64,000 nt of DNA, taken from positions 186,001-250,000 of the forward strand of contig NZ_JAASUI010000002.1 of assembly GCF_014224155.1 (NCBI RefSeq), in the 5' to 3' direction. Position 1 is the first letter of the stretch, and the number at the start of each line of letters is the position of its first letter. This DNA comes from Listeria cossartiae subsp. cossartiae. Lineage in GTDB: Bacteria; Bacillota; Bacilli; Lactobacillales; Listeriaceae. Of the stretch, positions 8,472 through 18,107 are shown one piece after another. Below the pieces are notes generated by a model that saw only the letters and a list, made by a program, of their open reading frames with translations, ran no database searches and was not told the origin of the DNA. The position numbers and the translations under genes are program-made.

Positions 8472-9083
8472 TTAGTTCACCATCCCTAGCAAATAGACAC
8501 CGGTGAAAATGAAAATCCACACAACATCCAAGAAATGCCAGTATAAACTGGAAATAAATACTTTTGATGCTGTTTTTGGCGTCAAACCATGCATTTTAAT
8601 TTGAATCAGAATAAAACTAATCCAGAAAATCCCGACCGTTACGTGAAGTCCATGTGTTCCTAGTAGAACGAAGAATGCTGACCAGTAAGAACCAACTTGC
8701 ATCGTAACGCCTTCTGTCACATAGTGTGCAAACTCATAAAGCTCAAAGCCAACAAATCCCGCACCAAGAATCAGGGTAATAATCGAGTAAATCGTCAACA
8801 TTTTCACATTGCCTTTACGCATCTCACCAATTGCAAGGCCACACGTAAAACTACTTGTTAATAGTAAAAATGTCATTATTAGCACTAGCCAAAGTTCGAA
8901 CATTTCTGCTGGCGGATGACCCGCATTCGAGCCAGCCTTTCTCATAACAAAGTAAGTCGCGAAAAGTGTTGCAAACAACGCAATTTCGGCGCCAAGGAAA
9001 ATCCAGAATCCAAGAATATTTAATCGACCTTGTTCTGATCTATATTCAATTGGCAGATTTTTATTTGTTTCTACAGATTCCAT
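8472..9083 (-). CDS. qoxC: Quinol oxidase subunit III
   Basis: 203 aa, five predicted membrane segments, the usual size for subunit III of heme-copper quinol oxidases. The [28 protein letters not shown] and [15 protein letters not shown] stretches are family signatures. It overlaps the end of qoxB by 13 nt, with a strong AAGGAGGGG site inside qoxB. Confidence 0.95.
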   Translation of the reverse strand: MESVETNKNLPIEYRSEQGRLNILGFWIFLGAEIALFATLFATYFVMRKAGSNAGHPPAEMFELWLVLIMTFLLLTSSFTCGLAIGEMRKGNVKMLTIYSIITLILGAGFVGFELYEFAHYVTEGVTMQVGSYWSAFFVLLGTHGLHVTVGIFWISFILIQIKMHGLTPKTASKVFISSLYWHFLDVVWIFIFTGVYLLGMVN

Positions 9084-11050
9084 GGGTTCCCCTCCTTCAC
9101 ACCAGTCGCAAGTTCGCGCGCATTATGTTCTTCTGTTGCTTTAATTTCGTCCACTTCCACGTGGTAGCCATCGTTATTTTGGAACGAACGATAAATCATA
9201 CATCCTAAAATACCAACAAGACCAATAATTCCCATCCAGTACCAGTAGAAGACTAGTCCAAAACCGGCAATGAAGAAGAAGACGGACATCACAAATCCAA
9301 CCATGGTATTGCTCGGCATATGGATTGGTTTATAATTTTTATCATTTACATATGGATCGCCTTTTTGTTTTCTATTCCAGAAATCATCCAAGTCATTCCA
9401 TTCTGGTAAAACAGCAAAGTTATATTTTGGAGGAACGGCGGAACTTGTAGCCCATTCAAGCGTACGAGCATCCCACGGGTCACCAGTAACTTCACGTTTA
9501 GAGTTTTTATAGCTGTAGTAGATGTTGTAGCAAAGAACTAAGAATGCTACGCCCATCAAGAATCCGCCCACTGTAGAGATAAAGTTAAGCGTTGTCCAGC
9601 CATCACCTTGTACGTAAGTGTAAATACGACGAGGCATACCATCAAGTCCTAGGAAATATTGCGGGAAGAAACAAACGTTAAATCCAACAACGAAAATCCA
9701 GAAGAACCATTTACCAATTTTTTCATTTAATCTGTAACCGACCATTTTTGGATACCAGTATGTAAGCCCGGCAAAGCAGGAAAACACGGTTCCGGCAATT
9801 AATACGTAGTGGAAATGAGATACTAAGAAATACGTATTGTGATATTGATAATCGGCCGCAGCCATCGCAAGCATAACCCCAGTTACCCCACCAACAACAA
9901 AGTTAGGGATAAAGGCAAGCGACCAAAGCATTGGCGTTGTAAAGGTTATTCGCCCTTTGTACATCGTAAAGAGCCAGTTGAATATCTTAATCCCGGTCGG
10001 AATCGCAATCATCATCGTTGTAATGGAGAAGAAGGAGTTAACAAGCGCCCCTGATCCCATTGTAAAGAAGTGATGGACCCAAACTAGGAAACTTAGTAAA
10101 GAAATAACTGCCATCGCGGCAACCATCGCCGGATAACCGAATAATTTTTTCCTCGAGAAAGTAGAAATAATCTCTGAGAAAATACCGAAAGCTGGCAAAA
10201 TAACAATATATACTTCCGGATGCCCCCAAACCCAGAACAAGTTGGCCCACATCATCGGAAGCCCGCCATTCGTGAGTGTGAAGAATGCTGTCCCAAACAG
10301 TCGGTCAAATGACATTAAAGCAAGCGCCACTGTTAAAACTGGGAAAGCGAAAATAATGATCAAACTTGTAATTAATGAAGACCAAGTAAACATCGGCATT
10401 TTCATTAATGTCATACCTTTTGTACGCATTCTTAAAATCGTGACGAAAAAGTTAATCCCCGTCATCAGCGTACCAATACCAGCGATTTGAACACCTAGAA
10501 GATAGAAGTTAATTCCATATCCCGCGCTAAAATCTGTCGCAAGTGGCGCATAGTTTGTCCAACCAGCATCTGGCGAACCACCAATTACGAATGATAAGTT
10601 AAATAGCATCGCTCCCATAAAGAACGTCCAAAAACTCAAGTTGTTTAAAAATGGAAACGCTACATCACGCGCACCAATTTGAAGTGGTACGGCAATGTTC
10701 ATCAACCCGATGATAAACGGCATCGCCATAAATAAAATCATAATCGTTCCATGAGTAGAAAATACTTCATTGTAATGCTGTGCGTCTAAAAATTTCATAT
10801 CCGGTAAAGCGAGCTGGGTACGCATCATTAGCGCATCCACACCACCACGGAAAAACATTAAGACAGCAGCAAGCAAGTACATAATACCAATCTTTTTATG
10901 ATCAACGGAAGAAATCCACTCTTTCATGAGCCACTTCCATTTTTTTGTATAAGTTAGTAACGCAACAACACCAATACTTACAAGTACGATAGAAATCTGC
11001 GCACCTAAAATCATCGGGTCGCCAGTTACGATAAACTCATTCCATTTCAT
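9071..11050 (-). CDS. qoxB: Quinol oxidase subunit I (heme-copper catalytic subunit)
   Basis: 659 aa polytopic membrane protein that reduces O2 to water with electrons from menaquinol and pumps protons. Heme and CuB ligands are visible: STHGTIMI (low-spin heme His), WGHPEVY (His-Tyr crosslink motif), VWVHHFFT (CuB His pair) and VSHFHYVLI (heme His pair). Length and the extra C-terminal segment fit the QoxB/CyoB type. ATG at 11050. Confidence 0.97.
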   Translation of the reverse strand: MKWNEFIVTGDPMILGAQISIVLVSIGVVALLTYTKKWKWLMKEWISSVDHKKIGIMYLLAAVLMFFRGGVDALMMRTQLALPDMKFLDAQHYNEVFSTHGTIMILFMAMPFIIGLMNIAVPLQIGARDVAFPFLNNLSFWTFFMGAMLFNLSFVIGGSPDAGWTNYAPLATDFSAGYGINFYLLGVQIAGIGTLMTGINFFVTILRMRTKGMTLMKMPMFTWSSLITSLIIIFAFPVLTVALALMSFDRLFGTAFFTLTNGGLPMMWANLFWVWGHPEVYIVILPAFGIFSEIISTFSRKKLFGYPAMVAAMAVISLLSFLVWVHHFFTMGSGALVNSFFSITTMMIAIPTGIKIFNWLFTMYKGRITFTTPMLWSLAFIPNFVVGGVTGVMLAMAAADYQYHNTYFLVSHFHYVLIAGTVFSCFAGLTYWYPKMVGYRLNEKIGKWFFWIFVVGFNVCFFPQYFLGLDGMPRRIYTYVQGDGWTTLNFISTVGGFLMGVAFLVLCYNIYYSYKNSKREVTGDPWDARTLEWATSSAVPPKYNFAVLPEWNDLDDFWNRKQKGDPYVNDKNYKPIHMPSNTMVGFVMSVFFFIAGFGLVFYWYWMGIIGLVGILGCMIYRSFQNNDGYHVEVDEIKATEEHNARELATGVKEGNPWNL

Positions 11051-11067
11051 GCCTTATGTCCCCCCTT

Positions 11068-12174
11068 TTACTTCCCTGCGTCATCCGATTCTTTTTTATT
11101 GAATTCATTTGTTTGGATGTCTTCTTCCATTTTCTTCATTTCGTCTTCGCGGTGTTTATCCTCGTGGTAACCTTCACCGTTTTTAATAATTTGCGGCTTC
11201 ATATCATGACGCTCAAATTGCGGATTAGTTACTGTCACAGGACGAACCGGAAGCATTGGTTTGTCAGAAATGGTCGATTTAGTGTTCGGATTATGCGGAT
11301 TTGTCATCTCATAACCAAAACGTTTGTAGGCATAGAAAACATACTCTGGATCAGCTGCTACATCAACAAATGCTAAATGCGTACCAGAATAAGTTTTTTG
11401 CTTCGAGCTTCCAGGAATTAGCAGACGGTCATAGATGTCTTGCGTAATAACTGGTGAGCTAGCTTTCGTTTCTTTTGCCCATTTTTTGAAATCTTTTTCA
11501 GATTGAGCTACTACATCAAAGCGTTGATCCGCAAAACCTTCGCCGTTGAAGTTTGCGTTACGGCCTTTATATGTACCAACTTCATCTGCTTGTAAATATA
11601 AATTCATCGTCATGCCAGACATCGCATATTTTTGTCCACCTAATTGAGGAACCCAAAAGCTTGTCATCGTATCTGCGGAAGTTAATTTGAATAATACAGG
11701 ACGGTCGGTTGGAATGTTTACATAGTTCACCGTTTCAATCGACTCATCTGGATAACTAAAAATCCATTTCCAGTCTGCACTTGTTGCGTAAATAATAATT
11801 GGATCTTTATGCGAAGTCACTTTTGGTGCTTCTTCCCCTGCATAAATTGTTTTTACAGTCGGAATAGCTAGAGCAATAACGATTGCAACTGGAATCAATG
11901 TCCAAAAAATTTCCAGTTTTTTACTACCGTGCATATCCGGCTCATAGTTTGAAATGTCTTTCCGTTCGCGGTATTTAACCAACATAATCGTAAACAATAC
12001 AAAAATCGTCAAAACAATAACCAGCATAAATATAATCGAATAAATAATTAAGTCCGACTGACCTTTTGCAACTGGCCCTTTTGGATTAAGTACCGTCAAG
12101 TCACCACAACCACTTATAAGGCCGGTAACCCCAAGTAGTGCCGTAAGTAGCAAAGATTTAAGTACCTTTGACAC
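11068..12174 (-). CDS. qoxA: Quinol oxidase subunit II, lipoprotein
   Basis: 368 aa starting at a GTG (12174) with GAGGGG upstream. The signal sequence ends with the lipobox ISGC (Cys23), two membrane helices follow (about 40-65 and 85-110), then a cupredoxin-fold extracellular domain without the CuA ligand set, as expected for a quinol rather than cytochrome c oxidase. The long charged C-terminal tail (HEDKHREDEMKKMEEDIQ) is usual in Listeria and Bacillus QoxA. First gene of the qox operon. Confidence 0.95.
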   Translation of the reverse strand: MSKVLKSLLLTALLGVTGLISGCGDLTVLNPKGPVAKGQSDLIIYSIIFMLVIVLTIFVLFTIMLVKYRERKDISNYEPDMHGSKKLEIFWTLIPVAIVIALAIPTVKTIYAGEEAPKVTSHKDPIIIYATSADWKWIFSYPDESIETVNYVNIPTDRPVLFKLTSADTMTSFWVPQLGGQKYAMSGMTMNLYLQADEVGTYKGRNANFNGEGFADQRFDVVAQSEKDFKKWAKETKASSPVITQDIYDRLLIPGSSKQKTYSGTHLAFVDVAADPEYVFYAYKRFGYEMTNPHNPNTKSTISDKPMLPVRPVTVTNPQFERHDMKPQIIKNGEGYHEDKHREDEMKKMEEDIQTNEFNKKESDDAGK

Positions 12175-12562
12175 CCGAATCCCCTCTTTTCCTTTTGATG
12201 TTTTCTAATGTGTATTTTTGCGCAAAAATACCATTACCGGAGTGCTGAAAGAAGCTTGTTAGAACTCCTATGTAACTGAAAAAATGCTTTTACTATTTAG
12301 TTCTTTTAAAAAAACTCACAAACTTTTTTAAAAATTAATCAGCATTTTTAGAATCACTATGTTCATACTCTAACTCATTATATCTGATTTGATATCTTAG
12401 TTCAAAAACCTGATATATTAAATATTTCACAAACTTTTATTCTGTTCACTATTCCCTAGATTGTGAAATTCGAAACAAATTGTACATGGTTTTTATATGA
12501 AAAGTTGTTTTTCATGGTAAATTAGTTTTGTCGCATACTTTAATTCCACAGGGAGTGGTCGA
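12175..12562. promoter_or_regulatory. 388-bp divergent region upstream of qoxA
   Basis: No gene is seen. It must hold the qox promoter (minus strand) and that of the small membrane protein (plus strand). The most notable element is a perfect 20-bp palindrome, GTATTTTTGCGCAAAAATAC, at 12212-12231, about 38 bp before the qoxA start codon. The rest is AT-rich with no other clear motif. Confidence 0.5.
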
Positions 12563-12760
12563 GTGAGTAAAAAATTAAAGATATTTCGAATGATTGAATT
12601 AATAATTGGAATTATAGGTATTGTTTTACCATCCATATTATATTTCATGGATATTCTTTCTGGTGCAGAATCTGGCATTTTGACAGTTGTTGGTGTGGTT
12701 ATTTTTAATCATGCAGATAATTTATCTAATAAAAATAATAAGACTGAAAAAAAGATTTAG
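12563..12760 (+). CDS. Small two-helix membrane protein, hypothetical
   Basis: 65 aa from a GTG with GGGAG nine bases upstream. Two hydrophobic segments (about residues 11-30 and 38-50) with a short connector and a lysine/asparagine-rich tail; no recognised family. It ends 11 nt before a very strong terminator, which supports it being a real transcription unit. Not related in sequence to its neighbours. Confidence 0.6.
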   Translation: MSKKLKIFRMIELIIGIIGIVLPSILYFMDILSGAESGILTVVGVVIFNHADNLSNKNNKTEKKI

Positions 12761-12771
12761 TAATCAAACTA

Positions 12772-12809
12772 AAAGCCGAACAACTTTTATGTAAAAGTTG
12801 TTCGGCTTT
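12772..12809. terminator. Strong bidirectional terminator between small membrane protein and mevalonate operon
   Basis: AAAGCCGAACAACTTTTA (12772-12789) and TAAAAGTTGTTCGGCTTT (12792-12809) form an 18-bp perfect stem with a two-base spacer (effective loop larger). It serves both converging transcripts. Confidence 0.9.
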
Positions 12810-12825
12810 ATTAGTGATATCTCCA

Positions 12826-13908
12826 TTATTCAGTAATTTGAACTCTCCCTGTATGGAAAGGTAAATGTTTAATACCAAGCGATTCCCACTCTTGAACTAA
12901 TTTTTCGGCGAGCTCTTTTGTTTTCGAGAATGCGATTCCACAATCTCCTCCACCAGAGCCGGAAGATTTTCCTGCGCCGCCCATGTTTTCAGCTGAGTCC
13001 GCTAGTTCTTTTAGCAAGCTTGTTTCAATGTTGACGCCAGCTTTTGTTCCAAGTGCTTGAAGAATACGTCGATTTTCTTTGATAGAAGCATAAAGCAACT
13101 CTTCGTCTTTCGTGTGGAAAGCTTGAATCATTTGCTTCATGATTTCGTTATTTCTAGTTAAGAAATGTTGATAATTTTTGCTATCTTCTTGTTTAAACGC
13201 GTGAATTTGCGAAACAAGTTTGCCAGTACTCACAGGTGTGCCCGTCCAACCAACTGAAAATGTTGAAACTGGTTCTTCTAGTGTTTCGATTTGAAGCATT
13301 GGCCATGGTTCTTTCATAAACCATTCCAGTGATTTATACGCTAAACGATGCTTCACCCATTCTTGATCAAACGTCGTATACGCAATCCAGCCACCATACA
13401 TACAAGATGCAATATCGCCACATGAGCCGTTTCCTTGAACGACTAAATGGGAAAGTGCAGCTAGTTTGAATTTTTTCAGCATGGATATTTCAGGATGGAA
13501 TTTCGTCATCAGGGCGTTGATTACAGCTACCGTTGCAGCCGCGCTTGAACCTAGTCCGTATTTTGCGCCAGATTGGTCAATTAATTCTGTTTCAATGACC
13601 ATTTTCACAGGTGTTAGCTCGATGCCTTCTGATTTTAGGAAAGTTGTCGCAATATTAATTGCTTCCGCTGTAAAAGTCCAATGTTCCCCGTCTGGTTTAA
13701 GTTCGCCGCCAACTGGCCATGAAACTGGATTTTCATAATGTGGAATCCACAATTCATTGCGCTCACTATCTTCTAGTGTCAGCGTTATATAACGGTTAAC
13801 CGCAGTTAGAATGGCTGTGTGACCGGATTCTACAACCGCGTATTCACCAGCAACATATAATTTTCCGGGTATTTTAACCTGTAGTTTATTTTTCATCTGA
13901 TATAACAC
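12826..13908 (-). CDS. mvaK2: Phosphomevalonate kinase
   Basis: 360 aa GHMP-fold kinase making mevalonate diphosphate. N-terminal VKIPGKLYVAGEYAVVE and YGLGSSAAATVAVINAL are family motifs, and GKSSGSGGGDCGIAF is the C-terminal GHMP motif. Start taken as GTG at 13908, which has AAGGAAG about 5 nt upstream inside mvaD; the ATG at 13896 is poorly spaced. Overlaps mvaD by 23 nt. Third gene of the mvaK1-mvaD-mvaK2 operon, feeding isopentenyl diphosphate synthesis. Confidence 0.95.
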   Translation of the reverse strand: MLYQMKNKLQVKIPGKLYVAGEYAVVESGHTAILTAVNRYITLTLEDSERNELWIPHYENPVSWPVGGELKPDGEHWTFTAEAINIATTFLKSEGIELTPVKMVIETELIDQSGAKYGLGSSAAATVAVINALMTKFHPEISMLKKFKLAALSHLVVQGNGSCGDIASCMYGGWIAYTTFDQEWVKHRLAYKSLEWFMKEPWPMLQIETLEEPVSTFSVGWTGTPVSTGKLVSQIHAFKQEDSKNYQHFLTRNNEIMKQMIQAFHTKDEELLYASIKENRRILQALGTKAGVNIETSLLKELADSAENMGGAGKSSGSGGGDCGIAFSKTKELAEKLVQEWESLGIKHLPFHTGRVQITE

Positions 13909-14857
13909 TCGCTTCCTTACCAGCGTGGCAAATTAGAACATTTTTAGCCAAACCTGACAACTTCTCTGCTACGATATTTTCATTTTCACGTTCACAAATC
14001 ACTTTCACATTAGGACCAGCATCCATTGTAAAATAGGCCGGTATGCCATTTTCGCGCAATTCTCTAACAGCATCCATTATTTCAAGTGACTGTGGTTGGA
14101 AATAAGTGAAAGGCGGCTCAGCGCCAAGTGTTGTCGCATGCATTTTCATACCGTTTCGCTCTGTGATTTCGCCAACTTTGATGAAATCTTCGTCCAAAAT
14201 GGCTTGTTTCATTTCTTCCAAATCCGTCTTAGCAGCAGCTACCCAGTTTTCGAAAAATGGGGATGTTTCTACGGTTAAACGCATGCCATCACGGCTAGAA
14301 ACTTTCTTTTCTTTGTCTGAAACAACTGCAACTACAAGCGACATTTTATCGCATAATTTGTTAGTAAAAGGTACCGCGAATGAATCACTGCCGTCCGCAA
14401 GTTCGCCTTTTTCCCAAATAACAAAATCGCCAAAAACCGAACGAGAAGCAGACCCAGAACCGAAACGAGCCAGTCTGGAAATATATTCTTTTGTGTCTTC
14501 TCTACCAGCAGCACTGGATCCTGCAAGCGCAAGTGCCGCAAATGCGGATGCTGATGAAGCAAGTCCGGCCGCTGTTGGTACGTGATTTTCGGAAGTGATT
14601 TTTGCTTTTGCTGTTAAGCCAAACTCTTCACGCATTTTATCTATAAAACGAGCTACTTTTGCATCCGTTTTTTGTTCATCGTTAAGAATAAATGTATCTT
14701 GGGCTAGATTTTCGTCCCATTCTATGGTTGTTTTTGTATAAAATTTATCTACCGTGAAGGATAAACTACTGTTTGCAGGTAGAATCAAGTGTTCATCGCG
14801 TTTTCCCCAGTATTTAATTAGCGCCACATTCGTGTGTGCGATGGCTGTCGCTCTCAT
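13886..14857 (-). CDS. mvaD: Diphosphomevalonate decarboxylase
   Basis: 323 aa from the ATG at 14857 (MRATAIAHTNVALIKYWGKRD), with GGAG and AAGG sequences just upstream; longer starts lie inside mvaK1 and lack a ribosome site. Converts mevalonate diphosphate to isopentenyl diphosphate. KYWGKRD near the N-terminus, PTAAGLASSASAFAALA (GHMP motif) and FTMDAGPNVKVI are the decarboxylase signatures. Overlaps mvaK1 by 44 nt. Confidence 0.96.
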   Translation of the reverse strand: MRATAIAHTNVALIKYWGKRDEHLILPANSSLSFTVDKFYTKTTIEWDENLAQDTFILNDEQKTDAKVARFIDKMREEFGLTAKAKITSENHVPTAAGLASSASAFAALALAGSSAAGREDTKEYISRLARFGSGSASRSVFGDFVIWEKGELADGSDSFAVPFTNKLCDKMSLVVAVVSDKEKKVSSRDGMRLTVETSPFFENWVAAAKTDLEEMKQAILDEDFIKVGEITERNGMKMHATTLGAEPPFTYFQPQSLEIMDAVRELRENGIPAYFTMDAGPNVKVICERENENIVAEKLSGLAKNVLICHAGKEASVISDEK

Positions 14858-15782
14858 AACTACCTTCTCCAATCGTAAAAATCCATTCTTGTGCGGCTCC
14901 AGCATCATGAAGCGCCTTCGTTATTTGTTCAGCGATTTCTTGATTTTTTGCTACAGCGATAATACATCCACCACGACCACCGCCTGTCAGTTTGGCCCCG
15001 TCCGCGCCGCTACTTCTAGCTACTTTAATTAATTTCTCTAAACTGCTATCGCTTACTGTCAAAGTTTCCAAATAAGTTTGTGCTTGATTCATTGCAGCAC
15101 CAATCTTCACAGTGTCTGCATCGCCTTCTAAATGCGTCTTTATTTCCCGGGAAATATCGCCAAGTTGGTGAATTATTTTACCGATTTCAGCTTCGTTTTC
15201 TTTGTATAATACTTGAACATCCTTAACCGCGTCTCTCGTTTCGCTTGGAACGCCTGTATCTGCTACGACGAACGTGATTTTTTTAGGAAAGTGCATAATT
15301 TCTAGTTTTCGATCTCGCTCGTACCAAACTGGCTTTTCACTAACAACCGTAATGGCATCAACACCACTAGCATTACCGTGAGCAATTTTTTCTGCCGCAT
15401 TAACGATTGCTAATAGTTTTTTCGAGTCTAATTCTTGATTGAAATATTTATATAAGCCGCGCGCAATACTCGTTGCTACTGCGGCACTTGAGCCTAATCC
15501 TCGTCCAATTGGAACGCCTGAATTCACATGAATAGAAACACATTCACCTTTTCCAATTTCATTTAAAACATCTACAACTAATGCTTTGATTCCCGCTAAG
15601 AAATCAGGCATATCTTCTAAATCACCTGTAAAAAATGCCGAAGAAAACTTGGTCTTTGTAGAAGTTTCTACATTTGTCGTTACTATTGCTTGTGTAAATG
15701 GGACTGAAATTGCCGGTTCTCCGTATACAACTGCATGTTCTCCGCATAATATCATTTTAGCTGTCCCAATGCCTGTAGCCAA
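14814..15782 (-). CDS. mvaK1: Mevalonate kinase
   Basis: 322 aa GHMP kinase phosphorylating mevalonate, the first kinase of the lower mevalonate pathway. Motifs: KMILCGEHAVVYGEPA at the N-terminus, IGRGLGSSAAVATS (ATP loop), KLTGGGRGGCIIA (C-terminal motif). Start is a TTG at 15782 with AAAGGA about 10 nt upstream. A perfect Noc-type site is embedded in the coding sequence at 15142-15155. Confidence 0.95.
   Translation of the reverse strand: MATGIGTAKMILCGEHAVVYGEPAISVPFTQAIVTTNVETSTKTKFSSAFFTGDLEDMPDFLAGIKALVVDVLNEIGKGECVSIHVNSGVPIGRGLGSSAAVATSIARGLYKYFNQELDSKKLLAIVNAAEKIAHGNASGVDAITVVSEKPVWYERDRKLEIMHFPKKITFVVADTGVPSETRDAVKDVQVLYKENEAEIGKIIHQLGDISREIKTHLEGDADTVKIGAAMNQAQTYLETLTVSDSSLEKLIKVARSSGADGAKLTGGGRGGCIIAVAKNQEIAEQITKALHDAGAAQEWIFTIGEGSYESDSHRTHECGAN
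15142..15155. other. Noc-binding-type site (perfect), inside mvaK1
   Basis: ATTTCCCGGGAAAT, identical to the 14-bp consensus known for the nucleoid occlusion protein Noc of Bacillus subtilis. noc itself is outside the window. Confidence 0.75.
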
Positions 15783-15890
15783 TGCACGCCAATCCTTTCT
15801 CCATCAAAATAATACAAACTTTAATACTTCATGATACCATAATTTTTTCACTAAAACCTTATTATAGAACTTTTTTTGACCCAAAACAAT

Positions 15891-15918
15891 GACTGGCGCA
15901 ACTTTTCCCGCGCCAATC
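15891..15918 (-). terminator. Probable terminator downstream of speG
   Basis: On the minus strand GATTGGCGC pairs with GCGCCAGTC (9 bp with one wobble), followed by a mixed T-rich tract (ATTGTTTTGG). It sits between speG and the mvaK1 start. The T-tract is weak. Confidence 0.55.
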
Positions 15919-15923
15919 ACCTT

Positions 15924-16442
15924 TTAAATATCCATTTCTTGATATTGCTGCTGGAAAATACACATTCGAATTGCATCGTGGTAAGTTCCATCAACAAAAA
16001 ATTCATCAATTAGTTCGCCTTCACGAATAAAACCAACTTTTTCATAGATGTGAATTGCTTTTTCATTTACTTTATCAACGACTAAATATAATTTATGCAA
16101 ATTTAGCACGTGAAAAGCATATTTCATCGCGAGTTTTGTGGCAGAAACAGCGTAACCGTGTCCCTGAAACTTAGGATCAATAATAATTTGAAATTCCGCT
16201 CTTCGGTGAATATAATCAATTTCCATCAACTCGACTAATCCAACCATTTGGCCATCTAATTCTAAAATAAAACGGCGTTCTGACTGATCGTGAATGTGCT
16301 TGTCATATAACTCCTGAAGCTCGACAAATGCCTCATATGGCTCTTCAAACCAATACGACATAATCTTCGCATCATTATTTAACCGGTGAACAAATTTCAA
16401 ATCTTCTCGTTCAAGCGGTCTAAGTTTTAAATCTCCACTCAT
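15924..16442 (-). CDS. speG: Spermidine N-acetyltransferase (SpeG-like GNAT)
   Basis: 172 aa. The sequence closely follows E. coli SpeG as remembered: [49 protein letters not shown] and [15 protein letters not shown] occur in order. SpeG acetylates spermidine and spermine with acetyl-CoA, relieving polyamine toxicity. The acetyl-CoA site is the [13 protein letters not shown] segment. It is separated from cls by 15 nt and may be co-transcribed with it. Confidence 0.85.
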   Translation of the reverse strand: MSGDLKLRPLEREDLKFVHRLNNDAKIMSYWFEEPYEAFVELQELYDKHIHDQSERRFILELDGQMVGLVELMEIDYIHRRAEFQIIIDPKFQGHGYAVSATKLAMKYAFHVLNLHKLYLVVDKVNEKAIHIYEKVGFIREGELIDEFFVDGTYHDAIRMCIFQQQYQEMDI

Positions 16443-16457
16443 TTTTCCACTCCTAAA

Positions 16458-17981
16458 TTATAAAATTGGTGATAATAAACTGGAAAGAACTTCTTTTATA
16501 CGCGTAAATAATGGCTTATTCTCCATATCTTTCATCGTAAATAATCGGCTATCTTCAAAATCTTTCTTGAAGTCGCGTTTTAAATGGTGCATAGCCTCGC
16601 TTTCATCATATAAGAATACCATTAATTCATGATTCAATCTAAAGCTACGTACATCAAAATTAGCAGTCCCAATAGCCGCACGCGTTCCATCCACTAACAT
16701 TGCCTTTGCATGAACAAAAGAGTCATCGGCGTAGGCATACATTTTCGCGCCTGCTTCAATCATCGTTTTCACATAAGCGTTACTTCCGTGGAATGAAATC
16801 CCGCGATCGCCTTTTCCGGGGATTATAACCCGTACGTCAACGCCACTCATCGCAACCCGGCGAATAACCGCAAGTGATTCCTCGTCAGGAACAAAGTAGG
16901 GCGACACAATCCAAACGGACTCTTTAGCAGAATCAATTAAATCAAGCATCGAATCACGAACCCATTTTTCTTTATCGTATGGACCGCCGTAAATGACTTG
17001 CGCCCATTCATCGCCCATATCAACTGGTGAGAAATACTGTTTTAATCCGGTTTCGCTAATAAACCCGTCGGCAGCTCCAGCTCGATTTTCCATATAAATC
17101 CAATCGTTTAGGAAGGATTCTTGGAGTTCAATTACGGCTTGACCGGTGATTTTAATATGCGTATCGCGCCAAACACGGAAATCTGGCGTATTAGAGCGGT
17201 ATTCTTCTCCAATGTTAAGTCCACCTGTGAAGCCTATTTGCCCATCAATCACGACAATTTTACGGTGATTTCTTAAATTAGCTGTTCTTACAATCCACGG
17301 TGAAGAAATCGGATCAAATGCGTGAATGCTAACGCCAGCTTCTTTTAAAGGGGCTAGAAAGGCTTTATGAAGTTTGCTTGAACCTAATCCATCAAACATA
17401 AATCTAACTTCGACGCCAGATTTTGCTTTTTCTACCAAAATATCTCGAATCTCGGTAGAAATTTCATCCGTTTTGAAAATATAGTATTGAATATGGATGT
17501 GGTTTTCCGCTTTTCTAAGCGCGTCTAAGAGCACTGGGAAAGTTTCTTCACCATTTGTCAGTATTTCGATTTTATTTCCCTTAATCGGCTCTATGGACGT
17601 TAAATGAGCAATTCTTTTAGATAGTCTTGGTAATTTTTCATTGGTGTTGTTTGGAATTGCATGAACTGCATTTATTAATTTAGCTTTTTCTGTTACTTGA
17701 GCTGTGCTGAATTTTCTAGTTGCTGGATTTCTGCCGAACACAAGGTAACTAATCGTTCCAAGCACAGGTAAAATGAAAATAACCGCAATCCAGGCGACTT
17801 TTGAGCTAGTATTCCGCTGATCAAATAGGAGTAGTCGAACCGTAATAACAACCCCGCATAATTGAATAATTGCACTTGTTACTAAGAAAAGTACAGCTGC
17901 TTGATTAATTAAAACGTATTCCACTAAAAATAAAACTACTGCTATAAACAGAAATTGGATCAGTTTGCGCATTTTTTTCAA
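16458..17981 (-). CDS. cls: Cardiolipin synthase
   Basis: 507 aa phospholipase-D superfamily membrane enzyme joining two phosphatidylglycerol molecules into cardiolipin. Two N-terminal membrane helices (about 10-60) precede two HKD motifs: NHRKIVVIDG and VHAKAMLVDG. Length is standard. The TTG at 17981 is close to the GGGA ribosome site and the ATG at 17972 is an alternative start giving three fewer residues. Confidence 0.93.
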   Translation of the reverse strand: MKKMRKLIQFLFIAVVLFLVEYVLINQAAVLFLVTSAIIQLCGVVITVRLLLFDQRNTSSKVAWIAVIFILPVLGTISYLVFGRNPATRKFSTAQVTEKAKLINAVHAIPNNTNEKLPRLSKRIAHLTSIEPIKGNKIEILTNGEETFPVLLDALRKAENHIHIQYYIFKTDEISTEIRDILVEKAKSGVEVRFMFDGLGSSKLHKAFLAPLKEAGVSIHAFDPISSPWIVRTANLRNHRKIVVIDGQIGFTGGLNIGEEYRSNTPDFRVWRDTHIKITGQAVIELQESFLNDWIYMENRAGAADGFISETGLKQYFSPVDMGDEWAQVIYGGPYDKEKWVRDSMLDLIDSAKESVWIVSPYFVPDEESLAVIRRVAMSGVDVRVIIPGKGDRGISFHGSNAYVKTMIEAGAKMYAYADDSFVHAKAMLVDGTRAAIGTANFDVRSFRLNHELMVFLYDESEAMHHLKRDFKKDFEDSRLFTMKDMENKPLFTRIKEVLSSLLSPIL

Positions 17982-18051
17982 CTCTTCCCTTTTTTAGACG
18001 TATTAAAGATATTATACATAATATGTGACTAAAAAGCGCTTTTTTATACTG

Positions 18052-18103
18052 AAAAAAAGCTGGAAAATCGTTCTAATTCGCAAATTAGAGTCATTTCCAG
18101 CTT
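18052..18103 (-). terminator. Terminator of gyrBA
   Basis: On the minus strand AAGCTGGAAAT (18103-18093) pairs with ATTTTCCAGCTT (18068-18057), with an inner CTAATT/AATTAG stem, followed by a T7 tract. Confidence 0.8.
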
Positions 18104-18107
18104 GGTT

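Noticed and set aside
9839..10490. Several ORFs of 70-82 codons antisense to qoxB
   Set aside because: They lie wholly opposite a clearly conserved enzyme, lack ribosome sites and have odd composition, so they are shadows.
14106..14585. A 159-codon plus-strand ORF opposite mvaD
   Set aside because: Serine-rich antisense translation of the GHMP gene; no homology signs and fully overlaps a confident gene.
16081..16100. Additional parS site in speG (GCACGTGAAA)
   Set aside because: Only the CACGTGAAA half matches; the left half is degenerate.
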